DNA of 64,000 nucleotides from Streptomyces djakartensis. GTDB taxonomy: Bacteria; Actinomycetota; Actinomycetes; Streptomycetales; Streptomycetaceae. The notes under the pieces are model-generated. The model was given only the letters and a program-made list of their open reading frames with translations. It ran no database searches and was not told where the DNA came from. A program made the position numbers and the translations under genes. Positions 47,300 through 58,549 of the stretch are shown one piece after another; the stretch's first letter is position 1; each line of letters opens with the position of its first letter. The DNA lies in contig NZ_BMWE01000007.1 in the NCBI RefSeq assembly GCF_014651075.1, positions 248,001 to 312,000 on the forward strand. Direction: 5' to 3'.

Positions 47300-47340
47300 C
47301 GAAAGGGCACTCGGCGCGCATGGCCGCCGGGTGCCCTTCG
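47300..47340 (-). terminator. Terminator after acs
   Basis: Stem CGAAGGGCAC / GTGCCCTTTCG with an inner TCGGCG/CGCCGG pairing, 20 bases after the acs stop. Confidence 0.65.
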
Positions 47341-47360
47341 TCCGTCGCGCTATGCCGTGC

Positions 47361-49316
<1,956 letters not shown>

Positions 49317-49525
49317 GGCATCTGCCTTTCCCAGGGTGTCCGTTGTGTCCCAGGCCACAGCTCATCAGACCCGGGGGTGCGATGACAAGGGCCGACCGTC
49401 AACTGGTTTAGACCTGTCGGGCGGTGCTGCCGGGGACCGGGGTCATCCGTACCCACGGACGCCGACCAGGGAAAGTTCAGCCTTGTGACCGATCATCGGC
49501 CATCACCCAAGGGGGGCCGCGAGCG

Positions 49526-49567
49526 CCAGGGTGGACACCGCGCCGCCGATCGGGGCGCCCACCCTGG
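49526..49567 (-). terminator. Terminator after the SulP-carbonic anhydrase gene
   Basis: CCAGGGTGG and CCACCCTGG form a 9-bp stem with a G+C-rich loop just after the stop codon. Confidence 0.7.
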
Positions 49568-49580
49568 CCGGGTGACCGGC

Positions 49581-51950
49581 TCACGCCGTGAGGTCCGCCT
49601 CCCGGACCCGGTCGAAGACCCGGTCGCCGTCCGCGTCGGTGAGCAGGTACGCCTCGGCCTCGCCCACGTCGAAGTACATGCCGTGCAGTTCCAGCGTGCC
49701 CTTCTCCAGGGCCCGGGCCACCGAGTCGTGGGCGCGCAGATGCTCCAGCTGCTGGACCACGTTGGTCAGGCAGAGCCGCTCGACCGCGTCCTCGGGCTCC
49801 CGCCCGGCGAGTCCGCCCCACGGCGGGCTGTCAGCGGTCATGCGCTCCAGGCTGGGCACCCCGTGCCGCAGCCACCGCTCCAGCGGTGTCCGGGCGTTGC
49901 CGGGCTCGGAGCCCAGCAGCGCCTGCATGGCGCCGCATCCCGAGTGTCCGCACACCGTGATGGACCGCACCCGCAGCACGTCCACGGCATATTCGATCGC
50001 GGCCGCCACCGAGTCGTCGCCGCTCTCCTCGCCGGGCCGCGGGACGAGGTTGCCCACGTTGCGCACCACGAACAGGTCGCCCGGACCACTGGAAGTGATC
50101 ATCGAGGTGACCAGCCGGGAGTCGGCGCAGGTCAGGAAGAGCTGCGAGGGCCGCTGACCTTCGCGAGCCAGCCGGGCCAGCTCGCTGCGCACCAGGGGCG
50201 CGGTGTTGCGCTGGAACGCGCTGATGCCACGCGCCAGTTCCTGCCCGCTGGCTCCGCCGGCACCTGTCGGGTCCGGCTCGGAGCGGTCGGTCCCGTCCGG
50301 GTCGTTCTCGGGGTGGCGAGCGGACTGGGGGCGTTCGCACTGGTGGTTGCGCCAGGGCGTCCAGGGCCGGCAACGGCAGCCGGCGGAGGCCTGCGGCTCG
50401 GAGATGCGCGTGCCGGGGTGCCTGCCGGTGATCTCGACGGTGCCACCCTGCGCGGTGTGCGTCTTCTGCCAGTCCTGCAGGGTCTCGTACGCCGCGTGGT
50501 CCATGAACGAACCGTCCAGCTCGACCACCGTGTCGGCGCCGTGGGGTACGAGATGCAGGGCCCGGCTGAGGCGTGGCACCGCGAGGAACGTCAACTGCCC
50601 TCTGACGCGTACGTGGTGGACTCCTTTCCTCTCTTCGTGCGTGATGCGGGTGCGGGTGAGGCGGTGCAGGGCGACTGCGACGGCCGTGGCGATGCCGAGT
50701 GCCACGCCCTGGAGGACGCCGAGGAAGACGACGCCGAGGGTCGTGACGGCGTACACCCAGACCTCGCGGTGGCGCGTCACCGTGCGGATGTGGTGCAAGG
50801 ACACCATCTGGATGCCGATGGCCATCACCAGGGCGGCGAGCGAGGCGAGCGGGATGAGCTCCAGGACCGGGACCATCAGCAGCGTGGCGATCACTACGAG
50901 AACGCCGTGCAGCATCGTGGAGTTCCGGCTCACCGCACCCGCGTTCACATTCGCCGAACTGCGCACGGCGACACCGGCGACGGGCAGTCCGCCGAGTGAG
51001 CCGGAGACGATGTTGGCGGCGCCCTGGCCCAGCAGTTCCCGGTCGAGGTCGGAGCGCCCGACGTGGGTGGACGCGCCCTCCCGGCGTGCGGCCAGCTTGT
51101 CCACCGCGACCGCGCCGAGCAGTGACTGCACGCTGCACACCAGGGTGATGGTGAGCACCGCCGCGGCGAGGCCGGGCAGGGAGCCCTCCGGCAGTCCGGC
51201 CAGGGCGTGGTTGCTCCAGGACGGCAGGTCGACCTTGGGCAGGCGCAGGCCGGTGAGGGCGGCGGCCGCGGTGGCTCCGGCGACGGCGACGAGCGCGGCC
51301 GGGACCCTGCGCAGCAGGCGGCCGGCCTGGCCCGGCACCCGCGGCCAGAGCAGCAGCACCGCCAGGGTCAGCACGCTCACCGACACGGCCTCGGGGCGCA
51401 TGTGCGCCAACTGGGCGGGCAGGGCGCGCAGATTGTCGGGGACGGAGCTCTGGGGTGTGCCGCCGAGCACGATGTGCAGCTGGGCGACGGCGATGGTGAC
51501 GCCGATCCCGGCGAGCATGCCGTGCACGATGGCGGGACTGACGGCGAGAGCGCCACGCGCCACACGCAGGCAGCCCAGGCCCAGTTGGGCGATGCCGGCG
51601 AGGATGGTGATGGCACAGGTGGCCCGCCAGCCGTAGCGCTGGATGAGGTCGGCGGTGACGACGGTGAGTCCCGCGGCCGGTCCGCTGACCTGGAGCGGGG
51701 AGCCGCCGATGCGTCCGGCCACGAGCCCGCCCACGGCGGCGGCCACGAGGCCGGCCTGGAGGGGTGCGCCGGTGGCGAGGGCGATGCCCAGGGACAGGGG
51801 CAGGGCGATCAGGAAGACCGCGATCGATGCCGATACATCGGCGCCCGCGATCCTGAACCGGCGGGGCCCGGTCGGCGGCGGGCTGTGGGGTGGGTGGGGG
51901 CGCTCGGTCCGGTGCGAATCGGCGGCGCGTGCTGGGACGCAGGCTGACAT
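49581..51950 (-). CDS. SulP anion transporter fused to beta-carbonic anhydrase
   Basis: A 789-residue fusion. Residues 30-430 are a SulP permease (about 10-12 membrane helices; SGPAAGLTVV and AVDKLAARR), 430-520 a STAS-like part, then a Cys/Arg/Pro linker and, at about 570-780, a beta-class carbonic anhydrase (CADSRL, CGHSGCGAM zinc ligands). It likely imports bicarbonate (or another anion) and interconverts CO2. Natural fusions are known in actinobacteria. Confidence 0.92.
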   Translation of the reverse strand: MSACVPARAADSHRTERPHPPHSPPPTGPRRFRIAGADVSASIAVFLIALPLSLGIALATGAPLQAGLVAAAVGGLVAGRIGGSPLQVSGPAAGLTVVTADLIQRYGWRATCAITILAGIAQLGLGCLRVARGALAVSPAIVHGMLAGIGVTIAVAQLHIVLGGTPQSSVPDNLRALPAQLAHMRPEAVSVSVLTLAVLLLWPRVPGQAGRLLRRVPAALVAVAGATAAAALTGLRLPKVDLPSWSNHALAGLPEGSLPGLAAAVLTITLVCSVQSLLGAVAVDKLAARREGASTHVGRSDLDRELLGQGAANIVSGSLGGLPVAGVAVRSSANVNAGAVSRNSTMLHGVLVVIATLLMVPVLELIPLASLAALVMAIGIQMVSLHHIRTVTRHREVWVYAVTTLGVVFLGVLQGVALGIATAVAVALHRLTRTRITHEERKGVHHVRVRGQLTFLAVPRLSRALHLVPHGADTVVELDGSFMDHAAYETLQDWQKTHTAQGGTVEITGRHPGTRISEPQASAGCRCRPWTPWRNHQCERPQSARHPENDPDGTDRSEPDPTGAGGASGQELARGISAFQRNTAPLVRSELARLAREGQRPSQLFLTCADSRLVTSMITSSGPGDLFVVRNVGNLVPRPGEESGDDSVAAAIEYAVDVLRVRSITVCGHSGCGAMQALLGSEPGNARTPLERWLRHGVPSLERMTADSPPWGGLAGREPEDAVERLCLTNVVQQLEHLRAHDSVARALEKGTLELHGMYFDVGEAEAYLLTDADGDRVFDRVREADLTA

Positions 51951-52103
51951 GGCTTTCCCGTCTCCTCCGGGGCTGCGCGGTCGCGTGAATTGGGGGCTCC
52001 CCGCTCGGGGCGGGGTTTTGGTCGCGGCCGTGACTCACGACGTGAATCGGCGGGATCAATCAACGTTCAGTAAACGGATCGTAATGCAGAGTAAAGGAGG
52101 GGC

Positions 52104-52286
52104 ATGGACTTTGCGGGCAAATGGGTTAATGAATCACCAGTAAGAGTGAAGCGGCTCTTTGATCGGCTTGTCGTACTAATTCCTTCTTCATCTCGTGCGA
52201 ACTTGGCGGCGCTGTCGGCACCCGAGACAAGGAAGAAGGTGGGCGACACATGGCCGCCACCCACAGGATCGCCGCAGGTTCCTTGA
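52104..52286 (+). CDS. Possible 60-codon leader ORF
   Basis: ATG with AAAGGAGG three bases away opens a 60-residue frame (MDFAGKWVNESPVRVKRLF...) that ends 37 bases inside the deacetylase gene in another frame. The 51951-52249 gap is AT-richer than most of the window. No domain; may be a leader peptide or chance. Confidence 0.25.
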   Translation: MDFAGKWVNESPVRVKRLFDRLVVLIPSSSRANLAALSAPETRKKVGDTWPPPTGSPQVP

Positions 52287-53515
52287 TCGCCGCGATGTGC
52301 GCCGCATCGCTCGCCGGCTGCGCGACCGGCACACCCCCGGAAAGAGCCACCGAGCCGCGGAAACCGAAGCCGGCCCAGGCCCCGAAGAGCGCGGTCCGGC
52401 TGATCGGAGACGGCTCCACCGCCTACACCGGCGCACAGCCCCGCCTGCCCAGACCCGAGCGGCTGCGGCCCGGCCAGAAGCCGCCGCAGTTCGTCGTCTT
52501 CTCCTGGGACGGCGCGGGCGAGGACAGCCAGAAGCTGTTCTCCCACTTCCGCAAGGTCGCCAGGGAGAACGACGCCACCATGACGTACTTCCTGAGCGGC
52601 GTGTACATGCTGCCGGACGGCAAGCGCGACCTGTACCGGCCGCCGCAGCACTCTCCCGGGCGCTCCGACATCGGCTTCAACGACCGCCGGGGCGTCGCCG
52701 CCACCGCGGAGCAGCTACGCCTGGCCTGGCTGGAGGGCAACGAGATCGGAACCCACTTCAACGGCCACTTCTGCGGCAGCGGCGGCGGGGTCGGCGAGTG
52801 GTCCGTGAGGGAATGGAAGGACGAGATCGCCCAGGCCAAGCACTTCGTGAAGACCTGGAAGACCAACACCGGCCTGAAGGACGCGGCGCCGCTGCCGTTC
52901 GACTACGACAAGGAGCTCATCGGCGCCCGCACACCCTGCCTGGAGGGCCGGCGGAACTTCATGAGGGCGGCCCGCGACCTGGGTTTCCGCTACGACACCA
53001 GCGGCGTCAACGACCAGGTCTGGCCGGGCAGGAAGGGCGGCCTGTGGGACCTGTCGCTGCAGCTCGTGCCGTTCCCCGGCCACTCCTACGAGCAGCTCAG
53101 CATGGACTACAACTTCATGGTCAACCAGTCGGGCACCGACACCCAGGGCGACCCCGCCAAGCACGAGTTCTGGGGCGACCAGATGCGCGACGGCCTGCTC
53201 ATGGGCTTCCGCCGGGCCTACCACGGCAATCGCGCGCCACTGATCATCGGCAACCACTTCGAGTCCTGGAACGGCGGCACCTACATGCGGGCCGTCGAGG
53301 AGGTCATCGAAGCGGTGTGCACCAAGGAGGAGGTGCGCTGCGTCTCCTTCCGGCAGCTGGCGGACTGGCTGGACGCCCAGGACCCCAGGACGCTGGAGAA
53401 GCTGCGGACGCTGAAGGTCGGCGAGGCGCCGAGGCAGGGGTGGGCGTCCTTCCTCGCGGATCGGCCCGTCCCGGCCCGGAAGGAGGCGCCCGAGGCTCCG
53501 GCGGCCAGGGGGTAG
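52250..53515 (+). CDS. Polysaccharide-deacetylase-like lipoprotein
   Basis: A 421-residue exported lipoprotein: signal with lipobox ASLAGC (Cys24). From about 75, a NodB-like fold: VVFSWDGAGED, GTHFNGHFCG, IGARTPCLEG, GFRYDTSG. The usual His-x3-His metal pair is changed to H-x3-H within HFNGH, so activity is plausible but unproven. ATG at 52250. Confidence 0.82.
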   Translation: MAATHRIAAGSLIAAMCAASLAGCATGTPPERATEPRKPKPAQAPKSAVRLIGDGSTAYTGAQPRLPRPERLRPGQKPPQFVVFSWDGAGEDSQKLFSHFRKVARENDATMTYFLSGVYMLPDGKRDLYRPPQHSPGRSDIGFNDRRGVAATAEQLRLAWLEGNEIGTHFNGHFCGSGGGVGEWSVREWKDEIAQAKHFVKTWKTNTGLKDAAPLPFDYDKELIGARTPCLEGRRNFMRAARDLGFRYDTSGVNDQVWPGRKGGLWDLSLQLVPFPGHSYEQLSMDYNFMVNQSGTDTQGDPAKHEFWGDQMRDGLLMGFRRAYHGNRAPLIIGNHFESWNGGTYMRAVEEVIEAVCTKEEVRCVSFRQLADWLDAQDPRTLEKLRTLKVGEAPRQGWASFLADRPVPARKEAPEAPAARG

Positions 53516-53575
53516 CCGCGTGAAGAAGGCCACTTGGCCGTCGTGCGGGCTCCTGGGATGCGTAGGGTCGTACTC

Positions 53576-54400
53576 ATGAGTACAGCAGGCGCGACCGCCG
53601 ACCCGCTCGCCTCCCTGGGCGAGCTGCCCGGCGTGGCCGAGTCCGTGGAGTCCGTACGCAAGGCCGTGGACCGGGTCTACGGCCACCGGATCATGCGCCG
53701 GCGCAGCAACGAGATCACCTCCGAGGCGGCCCTGCGCGGCGCCCGCGGCTCGGCGGCGCTGTCCGGCGCCGACTGGGCGCTCGAGGAAGTGCGCCGGCGT
53801 ACGGACTTCAGCGGCGACGGCGAGGCCCGCACCGTGGGAGCGGCCCTGCGCCTGACCTCGGAGGCGGGGCAGCTGCTGTCGATCTGGCGGCAGTCCCCCT
53901 TGCGGGTGCTGGCCAGGCTGCACCTGGTGGCGGCGGCCGACAAGGCCGACCAGGTGGGGCGGCCCCGGCAGGCGGGCGAGCCGGTCGACGAGCCGCTCAT
54001 AGGCCTGCCGCTGCCCAGCGCGGCGGAGGCGCACGGCCGGGTGGAGGGGCTGGGCGGGCTGATCATCGCGGGGAGTTCCGCGCCGGCCCTGGTGACGGCC
54101 GCCGTCGTGCACGGCGAGCTGCTCGCGCTGCGCCCCTTCACATCCCACAACGGCCTGGTCGCGCGCACGGCCGAACGCATCGTCCTGGTCGGCAGCGGCC
54201 TGGACCCGAAGTCGGTCTGTCCGGCCGAGGCAGGCCACGCGGAGCTCGGCCGCGAGGCCTACCTGGAGGCCCTGGACGGGTACGTCTCAGGCACCCCGGA
54301 AGGCATGGCCGCCTGGATCGCCCACTGCGGCAGGGCGGTGGAACTGGGGGCCCGCGAATCCACGGCGGTGTGCGAGGCGTTGCAGCGCGGAGCGGCGTGA
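53576..54400 (+). CDS. Fic/DOC-like protein with degenerate motif
   Basis: A 274-residue protein. HGELLALRPFTSHNGLVARTA aligns with the Fic active site HxFxxGNGR but has RPF instead of HPF and HNGL instead of GNGR, so AMP transfer is unlikely. N-terminal helices (LPGVAESVESVRKAVDRVYGHRIMRRR). Function unknown. Confidence 0.7.
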   Translation: MSTAGATADPLASLGELPGVAESVESVRKAVDRVYGHRIMRRRSNEITSEAALRGARGSAALSGADWALEEVRRRTDFSGDGEARTVGAALRLTSEAGQLLSIWRQSPLRVLARLHLVAAADKADQVGRPRQAGEPVDEPLIGLPLPSAAEAHGRVEGLGGLIIAGSSAPALVTAAVVHGELLALRPFTSHNGLVARTAERIVLVGSGLDPKSVCPAEAGHAELGREAYLEALDGYVSGTPEGMAAWIAHCGRAVELGARESTAVCEALQRGAA

Positions 54401-54420
54401 GAGCCCACCGGAAAAGAGAT

Positions 54421-54448
54421 GCGGCGGTACGAGAACTCGTACCGCCGC
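54421..54448 (+). terminator. Terminator after the Fic-like gene
   Basis: A perfect 13-bp inverted repeat (GCGGCGGTACGAG and complement) with a two-base loop, 20 bases after the stop. The rest of 54401-54733 is lower in G+C; it contains a weak coding-like frame on the minus strand (see findings). Confidence 0.85.
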
Positions 54449-54733
54449 TGGCATGAGCACCGGGTTACCAAGCGTCCTCGATATATGCCCATCAGGCCGG
54501 GAGCTTTGCCCGTCACCTGGTGCGGCTGGCCCGTAATCGACGGGTCGACGTCGCGTGGGTGCCCGGTGTTCATGCGCGGTCCGTGGGGCCAAATGCGTAT
54601 TTAAGGTGATCCTCTCGGATGTCCTTGGTCTCGCGGGCCGTTGAGTCCTTTGTACTCCTGACCCGCAGGTAGCGGAAGTCCGGGCCGCACTTCTTTACTT
54701 TTGGGTTCAATCGGGACTTCGGGGCGTCCCTGG

Positions 54734-55567
54734 TCAGGCGACTGCCGCCCGGCGCCGGTTCGCATACCAGACCAGACCGGCGGTGGCCGCGGCCGCGCCT
54801 ATCGCGGCGACCGCGACCAGGGCCGGACGCGGTGGTACGGAGAAGGACGGGATGCGCTGCTTGAGCCGGACCGGACGGTGGAAGTCCAGGATCGGCCACC
54901 CGCGCGCGAGGGCCTCGCGGCGCAGCGCGCGGTCCGGGTTCACGGCATGGGGGTGGCCGACGGCCTCCAGCATGGGCACGTCGGTCGCCGAGTCGCTGTA
55001 CGCGTAACAGCGGCTGAGGTCGTACCCCTCGGACGCGGCCAGCTCCCTGATGGCCTCGGCCTTGGTCGGGCCGTAGGCGTAGTACTCCACCTCGCCGGTG
55101 AAGCATCCGTCGTCGCCCACGACCATACGGGTCGCCACCACGCGGTCCGCGCCGAGCAGCTCGCCGATCGGCTCGACGACCTCCGCGCCCGACGTGGACA
55201 CGATCACCACGTCGCGGCCGGCGGTGTGGTGCTCCTCGATGAGGGAGGCGGCCTCGTCGTAGATGATCGGGTCGATCAGATCGTGCAGCGTCTCGGCGAC
55301 GATCTCCTTGACGTGCTGAACGTTCCAGCCCCGGCACAGTGCCGACAGATACGAGCGCATGCGCTCCATCTGCTCGTGATCGGCGCCGCCGGCGAGGAAG
55401 ACGAACTGGGCATACGCAGTTCGCAAGACAGCCCTTCGGTTGATCAGACCGCCTTGGTAGAACGACTTGCTGAAGGTGAGCGTGCTCGACTTCGCAATGA
55501 CCGTCTTGTCCAGGTCGAAGAACGCCGCTGTGCGGGGCAACGAGTGGTTTTCCACGCCCCTGAGCAT
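54734..55567 (-). CDS. HAD-IB phosphatase
   Basis: A 277-residue HAD phosphatase of the SerB-like IB group: AAFFDLDKTVI (nucleophile Asp), VIVSTSGAEVVEPIG, CYAYSDSATDVPMLE. A C-terminal membrane segment about 250-270 (ALVAVAAIGAAAATAGLVWYA). Called a morphological-differentiation protein in some Streptomyces. A GTG four codons in may be the true start. Confidence 0.88.
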   Translation of the reverse strand: MLRGVENHSLPRTAAFFDLDKTVIAKSSTLTFSKSFYQGGLINRRAVLRTAYAQFVFLAGGADHEQMERMRSYLSALCRGWNVQHVKEIVAETLHDLIDPIIYDEAASLIEEHHTAGRDVVIVSTSGAEVVEPIGELLGADRVVATRMVVGDDGCFTGEVEYYAYGPTKAEAIRELAASEGYDLSRCYAYSDSATDVPMLEAVGHPHAVNPDRALRREALARGWPILDFHRPVRLKQRIPSFSVPPRPALVAVAAIGAAAATAGLVWYANRRRAAVA

Positions 55568-55671
55568 AGGGGCAGCCCATTCGGCGTAAGGTGGGGCGCG
55601 TGGGTTTGCCTGAGAGGGCTCTCGGGTACACCATGGAAGTCACGGATCGTTCGCGACCGTGCTAACCCGGC

Positions 55672-55737
55672 CCGACTCCTCCCCCCCCGAGTCGGCCGTG
55701 GGGACGACCCCCGCTCTCCCCCCCGGCGGGGGTCGTC
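55672..55737 (+). ncRNA. Two consecutive hairpins, possible small RNA or attenuator
   Basis: CCGACTC/GAGTCGG (55672-55695) is followed by GACGACCCCCGC/GCGGGGGTCGTC (55703-55737) and then a T-rich run (GGGTTTTCTTTCTTC), i.e. terminator-like on the plus strand although no plus gene precedes it. In the 504-base gap 55568-56071 before the Tad operon. Confidence 0.35.
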
Positions 55738-55811
55738 GCATGTCCGGGTGGGTTTTCTTTCTTCTCATGTGATCAAAGCACTGCGGTAGCGCTCCCTTGG
55801 GCGAGCACTTG

Positions 55812-55823
55812 TCATGCGCATGA
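55812..55823. promoter_or_regulatory. 12-bp palindrome TCATGCGCATGA
   Basis: Perfect palindrome in the gap before the Tad genes, 250 bases upstream of the first start. Possible operator. Confidence 0.3.
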
Positions 55824-56071
55824 TTCATTACTGTGGGTAGTGGCCGGGCTGCTCTGCGGGGGCCGGCAGGGAGCCGCAGAGGGCCACCGGTATGAGTGAC
55901 GACGATATTCACAACCATCGGAACGTCCACAGTTATCCACCAAGATCCACATGATTTCCCGGATCGCTGCACCGTGATTCCAGCGCACCCCCGCTCGCGG
56001 CGACTTCATGACCGGCCGCGATTCGGGGGACGTTTGGCCGGTTTCCGTCGGCCGTTCATAGGGAGGCCGCC

Positions 56072-57253
56072 TTGTCGGTTCTTCCCACGTTTGGGAATCG
56101 CGGGGCCACAGAAGCCGTGCGAGTCACGCAGCGAAGGGGGATGGAGACCGTGGCCGGAATCGTCACACACGATCCGCCGCCGGCCGCCGGAGGGCGCCAG
56201 GGCGGACCGCTCATCGTCACCGAGGACACCGAACTCCTGGACGACCTGCTGCGCCTGTGCGCGGCGGCGGGCGCCACACCCGAGGTGCACCACGGGGTGC
56301 CGGAGCGCAGAGGCAGCTGGGAGGCCGCGCCGCTCGTCCTCGTCGGCGACGACGCGGCGCGGCGAGTACGCGGGGCCGTGCGCAGACGGGGCGTCGTCCT
56401 CGTCGGAAGGGACCAGGACGACTCCGGGGTGTGGCGGCGGGCCGTCGAGATCGGCGCCGAGCACGTCCTGATGCTGCCCGACGGCGAGCAGTGGCTGGTC
56501 GACCGCATCGCCGACGTGGCAGAAGGCGTCGGCCGGCCCGCTCTCACCGTGGGTGTCATCGGCGGCCGGGGCGGTGCCGGAGCGTCCACGCTGGCGTGCG
56601 CGCTCGCCGTCACCTCCGCGCGGGAGGGGCTGCGCACGCTCCTCGTGGACGCCGATCCGCTGGGTGGCGGACTCGACGTACTCCTCGGCGGTGAGACGGC
56701 CGACGGGCTGCGCTGGCCCGCCTTCGCCTCCTCGCGCGGCCGGGTCGGCGGCGGCGCGCTGGAGGAGTCGCTGCCCGAGCTGCACTCGCTGCGGGTGCTC
56801 AGCTGGGACCGGGGCGACCGGATCGCCGTGCCGCCGCAGGCGGTGCGCGCGGTGCTCGCGGCGGCCCGGCGCCGGGGCGGCACCGTCGTGGTCGATCTGC
56901 CGCGCCGCATCGACGACGGCGTCGCCGAGGTCCTCACCCAGCTGGACGTCGGCGTGCTGGTGGTGCCCGCCGAACTGCGGGCCGTCGCGGCCGCCGGGCG
57001 GGTGGCGTCCGCGGTCGGCATGGTCCTGCGCGATCTGCGGGTGGCGGTCCGCGGACCGTATCCGCCAGGACTCGACGAACGCGAGGTGGCGCGGCTGCTC
57101 GGACTTCCCCTCGTCGGTGAGGTGCCGGTCGAGCCGGGGCTGCTGCGCCCGGACCAGGGCACGGCGCCCCCGGGCGGCGTCCCGCGCGGACCGCTCGCCC
57201 GGTTCTGCAAGGGGTTCTGGGAGCGGGCGCTGGTCGAGGCGGGTGCCGCGTGA
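56072..57253 (+). CDS. CpaE/Ssd-like ATPase of the Tad pilus operon
   Basis: About 393 residues. A receiver-like N-terminal part (LIVTEDTELLDDLLRLC) and a ParA/MinD-like ATPase with deviant Walker A GGRGGAGAST (about 164-173), VDADPLGGGLDVLLGGE. TTG at 56072 has AGGGAGG five bases upstream; GTG/ATG starts at 56120-56150 are possible. It is the first gene of the pilus operon and overlaps tadA (GTGA). Confidence 0.88.
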   Translation: MSVLPTFGNRGATEAVRVTQRRGMETVAGIVTHDPPPAAGGRQGGPLIVTEDTELLDDLLRLCAAAGATPEVHHGVPERRGSWEAAPLVLVGDDAARRVRGAVRRRGVVLVGRDQDDSGVWRRAVEIGAEHVLMLPDGEQWLVDRIADVAEGVGRPALTVGVIGGRGGAGASTLACALAVTSAREGLRTLLVDADPLGGGLDVLLGGETADGLRWPAFASSRGRVGGGALEESLPELHSLRVLSWDRGDRIAVPPQAVRAVLAAARRRGGTVVVDLPRRIDDGVAEVLTQLDVGVLVVPAELRAVAAAGRVASAVGMVLRDLRVAVRGPYPPGLDEREVARLLGLPLVGEVPVEPGLLRPDQGTAPPGGVPRGPLARFCKGFWERALVEAGAA

Positions 57254-58548
57254 GCGCGGCGGCCGGCACGGTGTCCGGACCGGAAGGCACCGGCCTGCTC
57301 GACGGGGTCAGGCGGTGGCTGGCCGAGAGCGGTGCCGAGCCGACACCCGCGCGGGTGGCGCAGGCCCTGCGGGAGCAGGGGCGGGTGCTCGGTGACGCGG
57401 AAGTCCTGGGGGCCGCCGCCCAGTTGCGGTCCGAGCTGGTGGGCAGCGGGCCACTGGAGCCGTTGCTCGCCGACCCGTCGGTGACGGATGTGCTGGTGTC
57501 GGCCCCGGACCGGGTCTGGGTGGACCGGGGGCGCGGACTGGAGCTCACGCCGGTGCGATTCGCGGACGCGGCGGCGGTGCGGCGGCTCGCCCAGCGCCTC
57601 GCCGCGGTGGCCGGGCGCCGTCTGGACGATGCCCGCCCCTGGGCCGACGCCCGGCTGCCCGACGGGACACGGCTGCACGCGGTGCTCCCGCCCGTGGCCG
57701 TGGGCTGTGCCTGCCTCTCGCTGCGGGTGGTACGGCCGCGTGCCTTCACACTCGGCGAGCTGGTCACGGCGGGCACGGTGCCACCGGGCGGGGACCGTGT
57801 GCTGCGCGCGCTGCTCGACGCCCGGCTGTCCTTCCTCGTCAGCGGGGGCACGGGCACCGGCAAGACGACGCTGCTGAGCGCCCTGCTGGGCCTGGTGGGG
57901 GCTGACGAGCGGATCGTCCTCGCCGAGGACTCGGCGGAACTGCGGCCGGACCATCCGCACGTCGTGCGGCTGGAGACCAGACCCGCCAACCAGGAGGGCG
58001 CGGGCCTCGTCACGCTCGAGGACCTGGTGCGCCAGGCGCTGCGGATGCGGCCCGACCGGCTGGTCGTGGGTGAGGTGCGCGGACCGGAAGTGGTGCATCT
58101 GCTGGCCGCGTTGAACACCGGCCACGAGGGCGGCTGCGGGACGGTGCACGCCAATGCCGCCGCCGACGTACCGGCCCGCCTGGAGGCGCTCGGCACGGCC
58201 GCCGGGCTCGACCGGGCCGCGCTGCACAGCCAGGTGGCCGCCGCCCTCTCCGTGGTGCTGCACCTCGTACGCGACCGGGCCGGGCGGCGGCGCATCGCCG
58301 AGGTGCACGTACTCGAGCGGGACCCGACGGGACTGGTGCGAACGGTGCCGGCCCTGCGATGGGGAGCGGAGGCCTTCGTACGTGAGCGGGGCTGGGAGCG
58401 GCTGCGCGGGCTGTTGCGCGACGACGTGAGCGGGAGCGGGGCGGAGACGGCCGGACGCGCGCCGGTGGAGCGAGCCGGTGATGACGGGGGCAGCGGCGGC
58501 CGGGTGGCGGCCGGGCCGGGAGGACCGAGTGAGGGCGGCGGTGGCTGA
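57250..58548 (+). CDS. tadA: TadA/VirB11-like pilus ATPase
   Basis: A 432-residue secretion ATPase. Walker A GGTGTGKT (199-206), RIVLAEDSAELRPDHPH, MRPDRLVVGEVRGPEVVHLL (Walker B), GHEGGCGTVHANAA. Drives pilin export/assembly. Overlaps both neighbours or abuts (tadB ATG one base after the stop). Confidence 0.93.
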   Translation: MSAAAGTVSGPEGTGLLDGVRRWLAESGAEPTPARVAQALREQGRVLGDAEVLGAAAQLRSELVGSGPLEPLLADPSVTDVLVSAPDRVWVDRGRGLELTPVRFADAAAVRRLAQRLAAVAGRRLDDARPWADARLPDGTRLHAVLPPVAVGCACLSLRVVRPRAFTLGELVTAGTVPPGGDRVLRALLDARLSFLVSGGTGTGKTTLLSALLGLVGADERIVLAEDSAELRPDHPHVVRLETRPANQEGAGLVTLEDLVRQALRMRPDRLVVGEVRGPEVVHLLAALNTGHEGGCGTVHANAAADVPARLEALGTAAGLDRAALHSQVAAALSVVLHLVRDRAGRRRIAEVHVLERDPTGLVRTVPALRWGAEAFVRERGWERLRGLLRDDVSGSGAETAGRAPVERAGDDGGSGGRVAAGPGGPSEGGGG

Positions 58549-58549
58549 G

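Noticed and set aside
55933..55941. DnaA-box-like TTATCCACC near 55.9 kb
   Set aside because: Single, imperfect copy; no cluster, no dnaA/dnaN neighbours, so not an origin.
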